Shown here in pieces: positions 26,001 to 39,290 of a stretch of 64,000 bases of DNA (the first letter of the stretch is position 1; the number at the start of each line of letters is the position of its first letter). Below the pieces are notes generated by a model. That model ran no database searches. It was not told the DNA's origin and saw nothing but the letters and a program-made list of their open reading frames with translations. Source of the DNA: Neodiprion pinetum (taxonomy: Eukaryota; Arthropoda; Insecta; Hymenoptera; Diprionidae). A program made the translations under genes and the position numbers. The stretch is taken from the NCBI RefSeq assembly GCF_021155775.2, contig NC_060237.1:22838970-22902969 (forward strand). The letters are read 5' to 3'.

Positions 26001-29000
26001 CAAGGTGCAAAAAAATATATCTCTGGCGTATATCATGGGCTGAATTTCGGTTGAAAATTATTTATTTACAAAGAAAACTAGAATTCGCTACAACAAATTA
26101 ACGCTCGTACAGAGACAGAATTCCTAAACACGATTTACCTGAGATGAACGCAGAGTTTTTCTCTCTCGGTTGAGCTTTCGAAATAAAAGTTTTCACTCAC
26201 AGTTGCCAAGTAATGTTGCCAAAACGGTTAAAAGATAAAAAAAAAAAAAGAAAACCGCATGCAGGCGATGCATACGGAAATTTAAAGTAAAATATAAGAA
26301 TGACTTAATATGAAATTATAAAAGTTACAAGTATGTGAAAAGAATATATCAATCCATGGAACTTAACAGGCGATGCAGAATGTGGCTAACATTCAGAGGC
26401 GTTAGGCATCGAGGATGCGACACGTGCAGAGATTGCTCAAGTGTACACCTACGCGTGGGTGGTAAATAGAAGGTGGCAACCGTGCCCTGCAGCGTCAAAG
26501 GGGTAGAATTTTATCTTACCAGCAATAAAATCAACCGCATAAGTATACGAAAGATGCTCTACACTCTGCACAAAGCTCCCATACTATAACATGCGTGCGT
26601 ACGTGTATGTAACGAAAGGGGGAACTTTCTAAAATATTAAATTCACTGCAGAGTGATATTCAAATTACCTGTTTTTGCTAGGGGCGGCGCAGTGTTTTGC
26701 TGGAGTGCGTCGAGAAGGCGGTTGGTTGTGGGTTTCGCTCCGCTAGGTTGAGTTCTGGGATAAGTAGGGTTGGCTGGGTTTACCCAATATCACTATATCA
26801 ACCCGAAATCCAAGAGCTGCAAGCTTGAACAGCTTAAATCACTTTGTAGGCTGCGTAATTTTTTCCTTTTTCTCTTCTTTATTTATTATAATACCTACTC
26901 ATTTCTATTCAAAGCCCTTCACACTAACGCTTTATACGGCACATCATGACTTGTTAAAAATGGCTGAAGCAGGCAAAACTATCGGGAGCGGTATATACAT
27001 ATGAATATAACGATACCGACTAGCTAACCTTTTTACTTTTTTTGTTTTTTTTATCTGCAATTTTATTTTGCCCTTCTCGACGTGGCCGGTCGGCAGTTAT
27101 ACGAGCTGCGAGCTTTTGTTGGCAGCAACATCGTTAAATTGGTTGGGTTTTTTTTTTATTTTTACTCTTCGGGATTTGAATAAATTGGCTCCATGATGCA
27201 ATTGGTAGGGAATTTAATCTGGACGACGTACTGTTTTGAAAATCAGGCTGCAGTTTAAAGCCGTGGAAACCAGAACAAGGCGGAAAAGAATAAAACGTAG
27301 AAAATTAAATCGCGGGATTTTCGATTGCTCGTGGAAGAAAAGAAAACTCGACGTCGAACTTGTACAAATAAAAATACAAACCACAGGCGTTCACTACATG
27401 CATATAATGTATATTTCGCTATGATATTCACGCTGCATAAATTGTACAATTTTGAAAAATTTATAATACAATTTAATTCAATCCTGTCGAGACTAATTAT
27501 CAAAGCCTTTTCAAGCAGCGCTTTTGAGAATTTTGGCCCGGGTAAATAAGCTGTGACATTGTAGCAATAAAATTTTTTTAATAAATACCAACAAAAGAGA
27601 AAATAACCGTGATTAGGCCAAAGAGACAGACGTTGCATGATTGAAAAGATAATCCGCTATTCTTTTACCATAACGGATATTACTGAAAGAATCACAGAGT
27701 GACGAAAATCGGCCCAACCATGCACCGTTCGGTTTTTTGGGGATGGACGCGATACGGGGAATGATACACATATACCAATATTTATACATATATCATTCTA
27801 CATATACACATCATTTCTGCAGCATATCCCCTCGAATAAGCTTCGATTATATTTTTTCGATCGAGTTCGTAGATTACGGGACGGTTTATTACCGGTGTCA
27901 TGGGAATTCGAATCAACGATATTCCGTCGCCGACGGGTTCCCGTGTGATTCGTACCAACGCCACGGTCATTCCTTTTCCATTTGATATTCTAGTGCCGAT
28001 ATAAAGTTGACGACGATGTTCGCCTCCGACTTTTATTTCTATCGACGCATCTGCACTTCGATATTATATTGGGTATATCTTTGATTTCTATCCGCAGGGT
28101 CAAATGTTCAACGCGTTTCCATATAACATGTATGTATACGAAAAGCTTCGGTGACGTTCAAATAAATTTCCACTCCACGACACGTTTCCCTGAGTTCTTC
28201 CGGTTGTCAGCATCCTCACGCAGTTTTGGTTCACGGTACGTAAAGTAACGTCCGAGTACAAAGCCAGAGACGGGCAAGATCTCTGTTCCAACTTTGAAAA
28301 CCAAGCTTCGACCACTCTGTCGAAATCTAACTTATTGTCACCGTGCCAATTCCCAAACGACTGTCTCCTCCTTCGAGCTTTCCCAGGTACATGAGCTTTT
28401 CCCCGCATACTCGACGTCCCTGTGCAACTTTTACCGGACAGTCCCTGTACGGCTCCTCGCATCGAGATCTTTGCACTTCTATCAACGGAGCATAATATAT
28501 CCGATAGAATGGCTAGAGCGATTATTGTTTCTCCTCACTTCCAAGAAAGAAAAATGAAAAATATTATCCTCAACGCCCAGCGAGCAAGCAACCTAGCCGC
28601 GGTAACCACATCATGTGCGATAAAATTTTTGGTACCTATAAACAACTGGAAAGGGTTCGGAAGAATTAAGAAATCTTCGCGAGGCAAGCAAGGATTTAAT
28701 TCGAAAGCTTTCGAAAAATGGCTTCATAATCGAAATTTCAAATAATCAGAGTTCTGACTCCTCGAGAGGATAAAAATTGAATATCGATCGTCAGAAAATC
28801 TCACCCTAATCGAGTGAATTTTATTGAGAACAATGGTTCACTAAACATCAACAACTTTTACTAATTTTACGGCTTGGCATAGTCGTAATATCTGCGCAAG
28901 CAGCGACATCCGTTTAAAAATACAGAAATAAAAAATACTGGAAGTTTGAAAAAAAACTGAGATACCGATACTTCATTTCGAAATACTTCTAAATGTATGG

Positions 29001-30658
29001 TTAAAATTCTAATATATTTTATTTTTTGGCAATTGTCAATTCAATATCAGGATCTTTTTACTGGTAATCGATATCGGTGCGATGTTGTAAGATATAAAAT
29101 TTAGCGAAGCCAACCACGTGATAGAAAAGTGTTCCGGTGAATTAGCAGTTTAGATAATCTTCTGAATTAAACTAAACAGTACAGTAGTAGAATCTAATAA
29201 ATTTTCAACACTTTTAAATCGGTTTGAAATGAAGCATCTATTACAATTCAATATTTTGTTCATAATTCCAGTATCTTCTATTTTCGCATCAATTGAAAGA
29301 GCTCTTCAAAGGCTGACAAATATCTTAATTCAATAAATACCCGATGCACTCCCATCCCGTAATAAAATCGACGAACAGTATCGACTTTCGTCCATGCAAC
29401 GAACCTCCTCAATGCTCTAAAAATGCGTCGTCTGTTTTCTCGCTACGGATAATACAAGTCATCAGAATCAATAGGACCGGATGGACGCAGAGATTCTGAA
29501 AGAAGATCATCGGAGCCTGTGAAAATCGGATAGGCTGGTACGCAGTCACGTATACCGTAAGCAAGGTATTGTTAAATGGATTTATCCCGGTATCGCGTAA
29601 CGGCGTGGAGACAAACGCTTCTCTCTCCTAGCGCTGCACGCGAAACTCGGGGGACAGCGAGCCATTAACGAATAAAGCCATCCCCGAGGGCAAACACCGG
29701 CTAGTGTCACGGGGGATTCCACGGCCAAGTGCGTGTTGTCGCTCAAACATTTGGCAGCAACCACTCACGCATATTTGTTTGGCGGAGGATTGATTTCGTT
29801 GATTAAACCCGGGTGTGGGTCAGCACCGTATTGTATGCATATCCTGGCTGGCGATGACTCTGCCGCCTTGGCACCCCAGGATGGTTCGAGTCGATGGGGC
29901 GCGTACCGACAGTTGTAAGGGACGTGATTCCGCGTTCCCTCCAAAATCCCAGTCATTGTTCTCGTTGTTTTTCACGCCAAATTACCCTACGCTTGTACCA
30001 ACAAAAGCTTCGTACTTCTCCAAACAATTACTTCGACTTTACACAATGATTACGAAGAGTAAATATGTGACCTTATACCACGAAAAAAAAAATATCTTCT
30101 ATATGTATTATATGTATACGTGATATCGGATGATCAACTACCGTGCAGCGATAAGACTTCCGGTAATTCGCGTCGCGGATTTGCTTCCCACGTAAGTCAG
30201 GTTCAAGAATTCTCAAACAAGTTACTCAAATCATTTTAACAAATTTCAATTTCAACCCTCCATTTTCGAATACGCCGTTCAATTCGGTTGAGGATTACAT
30301 TCTTGATTGAAAAATTTCCATCAAATATCGCTTATTCTGACTGCCAACTTCCTGAAATTCATCATTCTCTAAGCGTCACCATGGTTTTTGCTGAATCCTA
30401 CTACGGAAAACTGGAGTCGTATTATATATTTTCTGAACTTCTCGATCAATAATCGGAAACCTTGCATTTTACGAAGTTGGAAAATCAGCACTTTTTTAAT
30501 TTCAAGAATATTTGCAAGGTGTTAATTTCTTTATTGCTATTTGAAGCGCAATATTTATCGTTAATCTTAATTTAATAATTTTTGTCGAGTCCTTTAGTCA
30601 AGCTTCGGATAAAAAAGTACCAAGCAAAAAGAAATGGCAACTTCTACCGCGCCAAAAA

Positions 30659-30663
<5 letters not shown>

Positions 30664-30698
<35 letters not shown>
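30664..30698 (+). repeat. (AT)n microsatellite
   Basis: About 35 bases of uninterrupted alternating AT. Confidence 0.95.
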
Positions 30699-30704
<6 letters not shown>

Positions 30705-33700
30705 CCCAGAGACATGGAGAACATTTACTCAGGATTGATTTCCACCTCATCAACGGATAATGAGATCCAAGACATTTTTCCAACCCCGCTTTTGAATGAA
30801 GCTTCAATCAGACGGGGTACATAAGTCAAAGTCTCAGGAATATTTCTTTTCTCACACGTACTTATGTTGAATCAAACCCGCATAATCACGATGCCGAAAA
30901 TTATTTCCCGGTGAAAACTTTTCACGAGCAAACGCTACAAAAAACAAATCATATATGCTCAACGAACCATCGATGGATCGTTTTTGATTCTCCGAAAGAC
31001 AATTCAATTTCGTTTGCAAATTTCTGTAATATCACGTGCAATTTACCGTGGATACTATATACACACTGTAAGAGTTGCTGCAACTTTCTCGAATCACAGA
31101 ATTATTAAAAATTTCAAGGTACATGGTGCAATTCCAGGAACTCGGGATGGGTCGATTTCCGCACGAATATTATAAAAGTAAAACCGAATGATGCACCTTA
31201 GAAATGCATAGAAACTGGGATATTTTTGAATAAAAATAGAGTATTAAATATTTGTCTGAATATCATCTCAGAAAATTCTATTCTTCGAATAAACTATGAG
31301 TTGCTCCAGAGAGCTCAACGATTTCCATGGAAATCCTGCGAAGTATATTACATATTACTTTTCTTAATACGAAGTAAAATAATTCTCACATCCAGTGTTA
31401 ACGCCTCTGCGAGTGTAAAATTAGCACTGATAACTATACTACAATACAACTAAGGTGCAGCTATCGGCAATAACAATAATAAACAAGAAACGAAGGTTGG
31501 GAATATCAAACCCGATGGTATAAAGGCGGACCGGTTGAAAAATCAAAACGTACCCACTTATTACAAGTGATTAGCATACATCGGGGGGATGAAAGGCCAA
31601 CAATATTACTGAAAATGTCACATACACAGCATTGTTTTGCATTCGCACCACGTAGCGTTCCGACTCGGTTCAACGCACACACACTTGCATCGGCAACGCG
31701 ATGATTGTTATGCTAATTTTCATATGCAATATTTCTGCGCAACGGTTGCCCTAGGTAGTAGGTACCAGTCACCGTATAACCAGGTTACAGATGCAACGGG
31801 TTCAGTTCTATCTGGGAAAGCTCACGCGAACGAACGTTGATCAAGTGATGGTGGCGTGCATCTACCCGCCTACAGATCGTACGGACGAACCTTGTTCCAC
31901 CTGCTGGGCCGTTCGATTCGTACGGTATATTTCCCTCGGGTAGCGGAAAACAATCGGCTAATCAGAGGAATCGAATTAGGGGCATCGTTTGATAGCTATT
32001 GCAGCGTATATGACGCGATAGCTCGGGTGGCTGGGATGCCCATAACATTACACGAATGAGTCTATACATATGTATGAAACATATAATACGAACGTAGCCT
32101 GTACAGTACCTTGGTATAGTACAATCATTTCGGTTCACGTTCCCTGGTGAACACTCAATGCCCCCAGAAATTGAATACAAAAGTATAATGCGCCACATGT
32201 GTATATATGTATATGGGTACTCTCCGCGTTCCGTTGCGTCGTCGTCGTCGTCGAGAGTCATTGCCGTAATTCTCCGCCCGGCGAAAGTAATCGGGGCGAT
32301 ATTTCAACCGGTGAACAGGGGGGGAGAAAACACAAACAAGAACAATAAAAAAAGAAAAAAAAAAAAAGAAAGAAAAATACTAGGTGAAAAAAAGGCCGAG
32401 AACAAACATTTTTTTTCACGATTTATAATGCGAAATTTTGGCCGAAGAAGTGAAAAACGATCGAGCACTCTTTTTTTATACGAATTATTCTGTGAAGCAT
32501 CGGATGATCCATTAGCCTCGTATCAAGATCCCACGACCTATTATAATACCCAAGCGTGTAATGTATGGGTGCGGGTTAATACCGGAAGGGTGTAATAATG
32601 AACCAATTTTACATCTGTTTTTGTGGAGAAAAAATATGGATGGCAAATTTTTTTTTTTCCTTCATGTATTATTGGTTGACCATCTGTTTTTTTTCTTCCA
32701 TTGCATTTTTCTTGTCGTTCCTCTAACGATTGTAATTTGGGATTTAAAGCTTGTTCAGCCTCGTCAAAGTGGCCGTAAAACGAGTTTCGTTCAAAGGTGG
32801 ACGCGTGCAGAAACCGACGACGATGACCACGGCATGAATTGGCAAATAAACGGAATAATTGCGAACACACGTTCTATCACCATGCGAGCACGTTTGCTGC
32901 TGGTTGGTACCTGTACACATGGCTATAATGCGAACATCTGTAAATCAATGTCGTGGACCATTCGTGCTGCCGGTGATGTTGATTTACCGGCAACCCTGTA
33001 CAAATTGCTTCGACTCTTGTTTGTTCGGCGGTGAGTTTATACACACATATAAGTGCATACATGTGTATAATGTACAAGCTTCATATATCGGCATTACCGA
33101 CAAATACACACGTGTGTGATATACACAGGCGTATTAAAACTCCTTTCCACTTTTTTCCGTAATTTCGAAAAAGTGCGTTACGCGATTTTTTGCGTCACGT
33201 GGACGCGACGAGTGTCTCTGAACATGTTTGTTTTCGTTTCTGGAAAAGAGATGAACGGCTTAATCCTGAAATGGTGCAGCGAAAGAGGTCTTATGCATGA
33301 CCGGTCGTATCTCAAAACGGCCCGAGGGGAACGTAGCGGGTTTCCCGGGTCGTGGATGTTGAACGAAATTTGACGTCGTCAAATTTCCTGCTCCTAAAGA
33401 GGAGCCACCACCCAGCTCGCACGCTTCCAGACTGAAAACAACACGATTCACCGGGGTCCTTTGGGATCAACCACACCGCGTATCTACGCTTCTCGAGCAG
33501 CTCGGCGTGCATGGGTTACCGGATGCCGGAGAGCAGCACGTTGCGTATACAATAGTCGTTGAAAAATTTCACCACTTTGCAACGTTCGTGAAGAGAACCT
33601 CAAACAATTTGCGCAGACAACATCATCCCAGAAATTAATCAGGTAAATTAGATTGCACTACAAATAATAAACGTGATATATATATATATCTAAAGACATA

Positions 33701-33748
33701 CATCGTGATATTGCATGTACCTTTTGATCATAATTCACTGTTTCCTGC

Positions 33749-33988
33749 ATGCAACCCGCTGCCACGATGACTAAATTACAGCCGAACATACTCCAAGGTG
33801 CTACCACTCCCGGGTCTTTGGCTTTGACAACTTCTCCTAGTCGAGAGGTACACTTACAGTTTGGATCCGACTCCTCTCAGACTTCAAATGCGAACCAAGG
33901 GAAATTGCTAATTGGTTCTACTCGCGAAAACGCATCACTTCCCGATGTTTGGAATGCGAGTACCTACGAGAAATCAGTGTCTGTCTAA
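33749..33988 (+). CDS. Short ATG reading frame, product unknown
   Basis: This 79-codon frame begins MQPAATMTKLQPNILQ and ends YEKSVSV before TAA. It is rich in Ser, Thr, Asn and Gln and has no low-complexity run. A GTAAGC donor-like string follows the stop within about 10 bases, which would suit neither a coding exon nor a terminal one. It has no signal peptide, membrane segment or recognised motif. It could be chance. Confidence 0.15.
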   Translation: MQPAATMTKLQPNILQGATTPGSLALTTSPSREVHLQFGSDSSQTSNANQGKLLIGSTRENASLPDVWNASTYEKSVSV

Positions 33989-35750
33989 TCACGGTAAGCG
34001 ATAGCGAATGGAATAAAATTGACGAAAAGACTTGTGTCTCAAAGATGTGAAGAAGAATTTTGCAACACGAAGCCGTGCATCTGCCAATATTGAAAGATCT
34101 CAATATACGTCGAGCGAAAATTTTCTCCTTTGCATAAAACTGTGTCCTCTGAAATCTTTGACGTTCCGAAATCTGAGACGTAGAAAACGATCGGCGAGTA
34201 AGGATTGAAGACGTATTCTGAAATTGCGTTTCCTTTACTGAATGCCTATTAGGATCGTTTCAACCCACTCTAACCCCGGGACTCTGGAGCCCCACTTCGA
34301 CTCTCTTTCCCGGCTACAATCGGACACCACAATGCCCATCCGTCCCGCCCCACGTCGTCAATCCGGAGCTCCTTTTGTCGAAGCATAAAGTAACCGTCGA
34401 TACGAAGAGTTTTAGAAAAATGCGTCTCTGTCGGCTAATGCGATGAGCCTTGTACACATCGACGAATAAGCCACTTTAAAGGTGGTTCGACGTGCGGCGA
34501 CCGGGAAGGATGAAATGGAAATTGGTCCAATTTTCATAATGTCTGTTATTTTCGTAACAATCAGTGACGGCGTTATTGCCAACATATAATGGTGAAAAAT
34601 GTATCATTAGTTATAATGTTGTAATGATTATACCTGGGGGTCAACAATTGGCTAAATACAGTTTCTGTTAAGGTGTCGAGATGTATTTTGAGCCTATAAT
34701 TGTGACGCTCAGCCGTTAGTAGCTGTTATTATTTCTTCCCCAAATCAATCACCCCGCTTTCATTACGGATATAATGAAGCACGAAGTAAACGGTAATAGT
34801 ATAAGTGTATTATAATATAATAACGAAATTAGAACCACCCGCGCCCATGGTGCGCAATAACAATGACGACAATCATAACGATTGTCAGAATAATCCGTAA
34901 TTGAACGATTACACTCTCCGAAAGCTTTCGGGTTATTTCCTCGAGTTGATCACGACCATACTCAGCTAACTGTTCGACGATGTCGTTCCATTCGAGAAAA
35001 AATATTGAAACCGGCGATATTAAACGAAAAGAATTTTCAATATAACTGTAATTCAACAAAGAGACAAAAAGAGAGGGAATCGAAAAAATGGAAAATTCTT
35101 GTACCTAATGTGGTGAAATTCAATGATCCCTAGCGAAAGAATATTGTATTATTGCTTCGCAAAATCCTCGCTGAGCTTTAAAAGGTAATTTACAACCATG
35201 CATCTGGTTTCCACATATTTTCTGCTAATTGCAAGTTTCACTTGGTCCTTCAGTTTTCTATCCATACATTCTATTCAAATTTTCTATGTCCAACCTTTCA
35301 AGTACCTAGATGCATTTTTCCCACCACATCCTCATCCTAAGAATTTATGACCCACATCATGTCTCTTCTCTACCCTCCCCCACAACATTACCTTTCTTTC
35401 AATTTGAAATGCATATTAGTTGTCCACGCGCTTTCAATCTGTACTCGCGTAAATGGATATATCAATCGGAACTTCGCCGTAACACGAAATCACATCGATC
35501 TACTATCGTATCAATTCGTTAAATACATTTATTGTCATTTTGATCACGATCAGATCTCACTAAAACCTAATTACCTGCAATCCCTTAATTAGCGTTACAA
35601 GGCGTTCACGTGACATCGTGATATCCGCAGCTAACGCAACACAAGGGTAACCCCGGGTTCTCATAAGGCAGCTAGTAGGTGTAATCAAGACTTGGAGGGG
35701 TTACCTTTTGTTTGAGGAAAATTGATCGAGACTAGGGAACGAGAAAGACA

Positions 35751-35784
35751 AGCGAGCAAACAAGCAAGCAAGCAAGCAAGAAGC
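35751..35784 (+). repeat. (CAAG)n tetranucleotide microsatellite
   Basis: Five perfect CAAG units at 35761-35780, flanked by degenerate AGCAAA and AAGC copies. Confidence 0.9.
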
Positions 35785-36746
35785 CATTTACCATAGTAAA
35801 TGAAAACTTCGTCCATTACGTATGCATTACGGTTAGCGAGCCATCTTTCGTTAAAGAGCACTGCACGGTTGAGCATCATGGTAGATTCTGTCAAAACTTG
35901 TTTGAGCAAGCATATCTCGTCTCATTAGCTCAGGCTCCGTTCTAGCTTACTCAACTTACCATAGAGGCTTTCACCACCGTCGCCTGCATCCCACCATCCA
36001 AGGCTTAATACACGTTTTATTTTATTACATTATACGTACGCGTGCCACGTAAGTCCCTAAATTTTATCAGACTTGCAACTTCGAGTAGAATTATCTCCGG
36101 AGAAGTGCAAACAGTAAAGCTAACGCGTACCCTCAGGAGAGATTGTTGCGGATTACTCGAAAATTCCTATACCCTTTTCTTTATTTTTGTGTATGCGTTT
36201 TCGTTATCAATTCAAAACAGACACTCCGCATCTCTCGGAATTGAGACAAATTTTTTACCCAAGTTTCACGGGTAGATGTTTATCTTCGCGCGTTAACGCA
36301 ATTATGAATAAGGCATGCGGTTGGTACTTATTTAAACGTGTGCGGCAAAATTTGTCTGCAGAGTCTGGAACACCTGACAGTGACATGTGAGGTGCGCCGG
36401 AAGTAACTTGCCGCGGACAGAAGTCTACCGCATTTTCTGCGTCAACCACCCTCACATGGGAAATCTGTTGAGACCCGCGGTAGTATGTTTGCCACCCGAC
36501 GAGTAGTTCAATCCTCCGACGTACCGGTGTGATAAGATTCCTCCAGCGATTCACGACATGTATCACCGGACGTTGACAGTGAGCGTATAAAAAAGAAAAA
36601 TACAAGTAAAGAAAGAGACTAAAAAGAAAAAAAAAACCGCAACGATCGTTTTACCAATGATCGTTTCCCCTCTTTGAAGAGATTTTTTCCGGAGTCTTGG
36701 CAAGTCCGACTTATGTCACCGATCGGCTATATTCTCTTGTTTTTAG

Positions 36747-36871
36747 ATATCGATACGACTTGGAAGAAGAAACGTACCGAGAATCGTTCGGATGGCTGAG
36801 AAACTGGGCGACAGAATCGAATGCCTTGGTTAAATCCCATTTCATCGCGTTAGAATACGAGTACATGATCT
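36747..36871 (+). CDS. Possible isolated exon, product unknown
   Basis: The acceptor TATTCTCTTGTTTTTAG directly precedes 36747, and the donor T|GTGAGT follows 36871. One frame is open across all 125 bases. It reads YRYDLEEETYRESFGWLRNW, then on to HFIALEYEYMI, with acidic and aromatic residues and few low-complexity stretches. The exon would start in phase 2 and end in phase 1. No partner exon was identified on the plus strand nearby and the domain is not recognised. It could be one exon of a large gene spanning the window. Confidence 0.3.
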
Positions 36872-38096
36872 GTGAGTGGAAACTACGGGAAAGAAAGCCT
36901 TGTTCCGGTGTGAATGATGGTGAAGAGTATGAGCGAGAACATATTTTTACATTCACCCGATCTTCACCTTCGCACGGGATGTGGGTACATGGCAGATATA
37001 TGTATGTATAAAGAATGATATTTCGTATAAAATTAGGGTTTTCACCGCCCCCGTTATAATGTATTCATGATTCCAATTTCACTTTCACTGCACGAGGACA
37101 CGGCGACGATGGGCGAAGTGGCTAATGGATTTTATTCCAGCGGTGAAACAACGCCCATGCTTCTGCGGAGCAACAGTTATTAACTTTGTATTTCGTTTCA
37201 CGTACTCGTCGGTTATAATAATAATAAGAGCCTGCAAGGAATTTTCGTACTTATTCATTCAGGCTGTGATCCCAACAAATTACACACCGTCCTTACTTTT
37301 TCTCCAGCTTCTTCTTTTCCTTCACTTCCCATTCCTCCCTTCGTTTCCCTGATCCCACCATTTCTTCACTCTTCTCTCACCGTTTCGCCGTGACTGAGTT
37401 TCGAGACCTCGAAGAAGAGCAATATTATTCCGTTTCAGTAGCTAAAGCGGGAAGCCCATCATAACTTGTAACTAAAATCTCATATAATTTCTAACACTCG
37501 TTAGTTAGCGTGCGTAATTTAGATAAAATTTCAAACTCCCACCAGCGTCGGCGTGTATAATTGAATTAGTGTCTAGCGAGCTGTTGGCGAATTAAGCACG
37601 CGAAAATTGTGACGGTTAAGTGATGAGCGGCGTGTTGACGTTCGGATAGAGAGGAAGGTAAGGAGGACGAGAAGAGTTAGTAATACATTACGTAAGCAAT
37701 AATAATTATGAAAAAATACGACGAAACGGCAGAATCATACTCCACCGGCCAGAAAGTTGTAGCCGATGGAAAAGGGGAGTTCGAGGTGCTTGATAAACGA
37801 CGCTAGGTATCACCGCGGTAATCCTCCGCGTCCGAAATTGGCGTCGACCCATTGACCAAGCGTGTAATCATCGGCGATTCCTTTCCCCCGGTGTGTTAAC
37901 TCGGAAGAAATGAAACCAAACGACAACCGAACGTCCATAAAGAAGGTATAAAAGCCCGTGGCAAAGATAAAACTAGCATATTCCGCGTCGGTATTCCGCA
38001 GCAGCGAAAAAGAAGAGGGCAAAAGGTCGTAGAGGGTGTTTCTTGCTATGCACGTCCGATCCGAAGAGAGACGAACAGGTCTCGGAAGCGGAAAAA

Positions 38097-38120
38097 GGAA
38101 GGAAGGAAGGAAGGAAGGAA
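38097..38120 (+). repeat. (GGAA)6 tetranucleotide microsatellite
   Basis: Six perfect GGAA units followed by a degenerate GAAGG/AGAGA purine stretch to about 38150. Confidence 0.95.
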
Positions 38121-38339
38121 GAAGGGAAGAGAGAAGAGAAAACGAGAACGTTTTATTTGTGTCGCAGAGTTGAAGCTGTTAGCAACACGTGCGCCGGTCG
38201 AAATACGTGGTGTGGTACGCGTGCGATACGCGTAACATTGTAGAAAATTCTGTAGTTCAAATCCTAAATAGATGTTGAAATGCGGAGTCAGCTATTCATC
38301 CAGTGGTTACTTTTTAGCATTCGCCTACACCGAACGAGG

Positions 38340-38430
38340 AACAAAAAAAAGGGGACGAAAAGATGGAACAAGAAAATGACCGACTTATGATGGATGAAAA
38401 AAAAGAAAGAAAAAAGAAAAAAAAAAACGG
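38340..38430 (+). repeat. A-rich region with interrupted poly-A runs
   Basis: Several A8-A11 runs separated by G. There is no target-site duplication or retroposon body that would mark it as a retroposed tail. Confidence 0.7.
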
Positions 38431-39068
38431 ATCGACGATGCGTGCGTAGCAGACGACGGAGTCTCATTTCGTCATGATTGCCGCACGTCCGATTGCCACT
38501 GAAATGGGATCAAACGCGTCGGGCTTATTTCGATTTGTATATATGCCACCCCCCGCCCACCGCATATACGGGGTAGTATATGCTGGCAGGAGAACGGATA
38601 ACGCGCAGGAGCGTGAATTCCAACCGCAACGGAATTGGATTTCGTTCGTTATTTACCGCGTGTCTTTTAGCAACTTTGCATTCAGCCATTACAGGGGATT
38701 TAGAACAACCCTCAGCGAACCGGCCAAGCCTCCAAAGCGTCCCCTATGAGACATTTAACAATTTACCGGTCAGATTACGGCTTATTCGGCCTTCGAGGTC
38801 CCTCGGTGTTCTTGCATTCAAACATTTCTTTTGTATCCCCCTGTTGCATGTCTCATTCGCGGCATCGTTAATCATCGTCAATTAAAGCTCGGGAGAGGAT
38901 GGCAGCAGCGTCGCAACTTCCGGCCTGACAAGGTCCGCACGATGAGATTCTGCGAGGCGGCTTCGACTTTTGCCCATAAAAATAAAGGCAGTCTTATTTC
39001 CGAAGGTGGAGAACCCCGAGGAGCAAATAGATGACTGAGACCACTGGGAAGTATTCGCGCCGCATTAA

Positions 39069-39290
39069 ACTCACTGTCGGAATATTCGACAGAAGCTCAG
39101 GGACCGTTACGAACTCGTCTGTCACTTTACCCAGACGAGGAACAAATGTCAATACCAGTGCCCCCGGGGCGTGAAGCGCGTACTGCCACAACGCCGGAGA
39201 AATCTCTTCGCCGTCTCGTAATGAGATCCGCATTGTTCTGCCTAGCTTGCCGCATCTATCCTTGTCAAGCGTGCTCGCGACCCATGGATA
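39069..39290 (-). CDS. Possible exon, product unknown
   Basis: On the minus strand a frame open from about 39290 ends at a good donor, CCGACA|GTGAGT, at about 39078. It reads RISLRDGEEISPALWQYALH, then FVPRLGKVTDEFV. The upstream acceptor is not clear. The plus strand is open over part of the same interval. No family was recognised and no partner exon was found. Confidence 0.18.

Larger units (their letters stand above)
18840..36740. other. Gene-poor region dense in simple repeats
   Basis: It holds the G18, TC25, T18, C15, CGA6, AT and CAAG tracts listed separately, plus A-rich and T-rich runs near 19.1, 19.75 and 32.35 kb. A 120-codon minus-strand frame at 28100-28462 has a true ATG but no domain. 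Nothing else rises above background. Confidence 0.5.

Noticed and set aside
28100..28462. 120-codon minus-strand ATG frame
   Set aside because: Composition is not convincing, there is no domain or signal peptide, and no promoter or splice context supports it.
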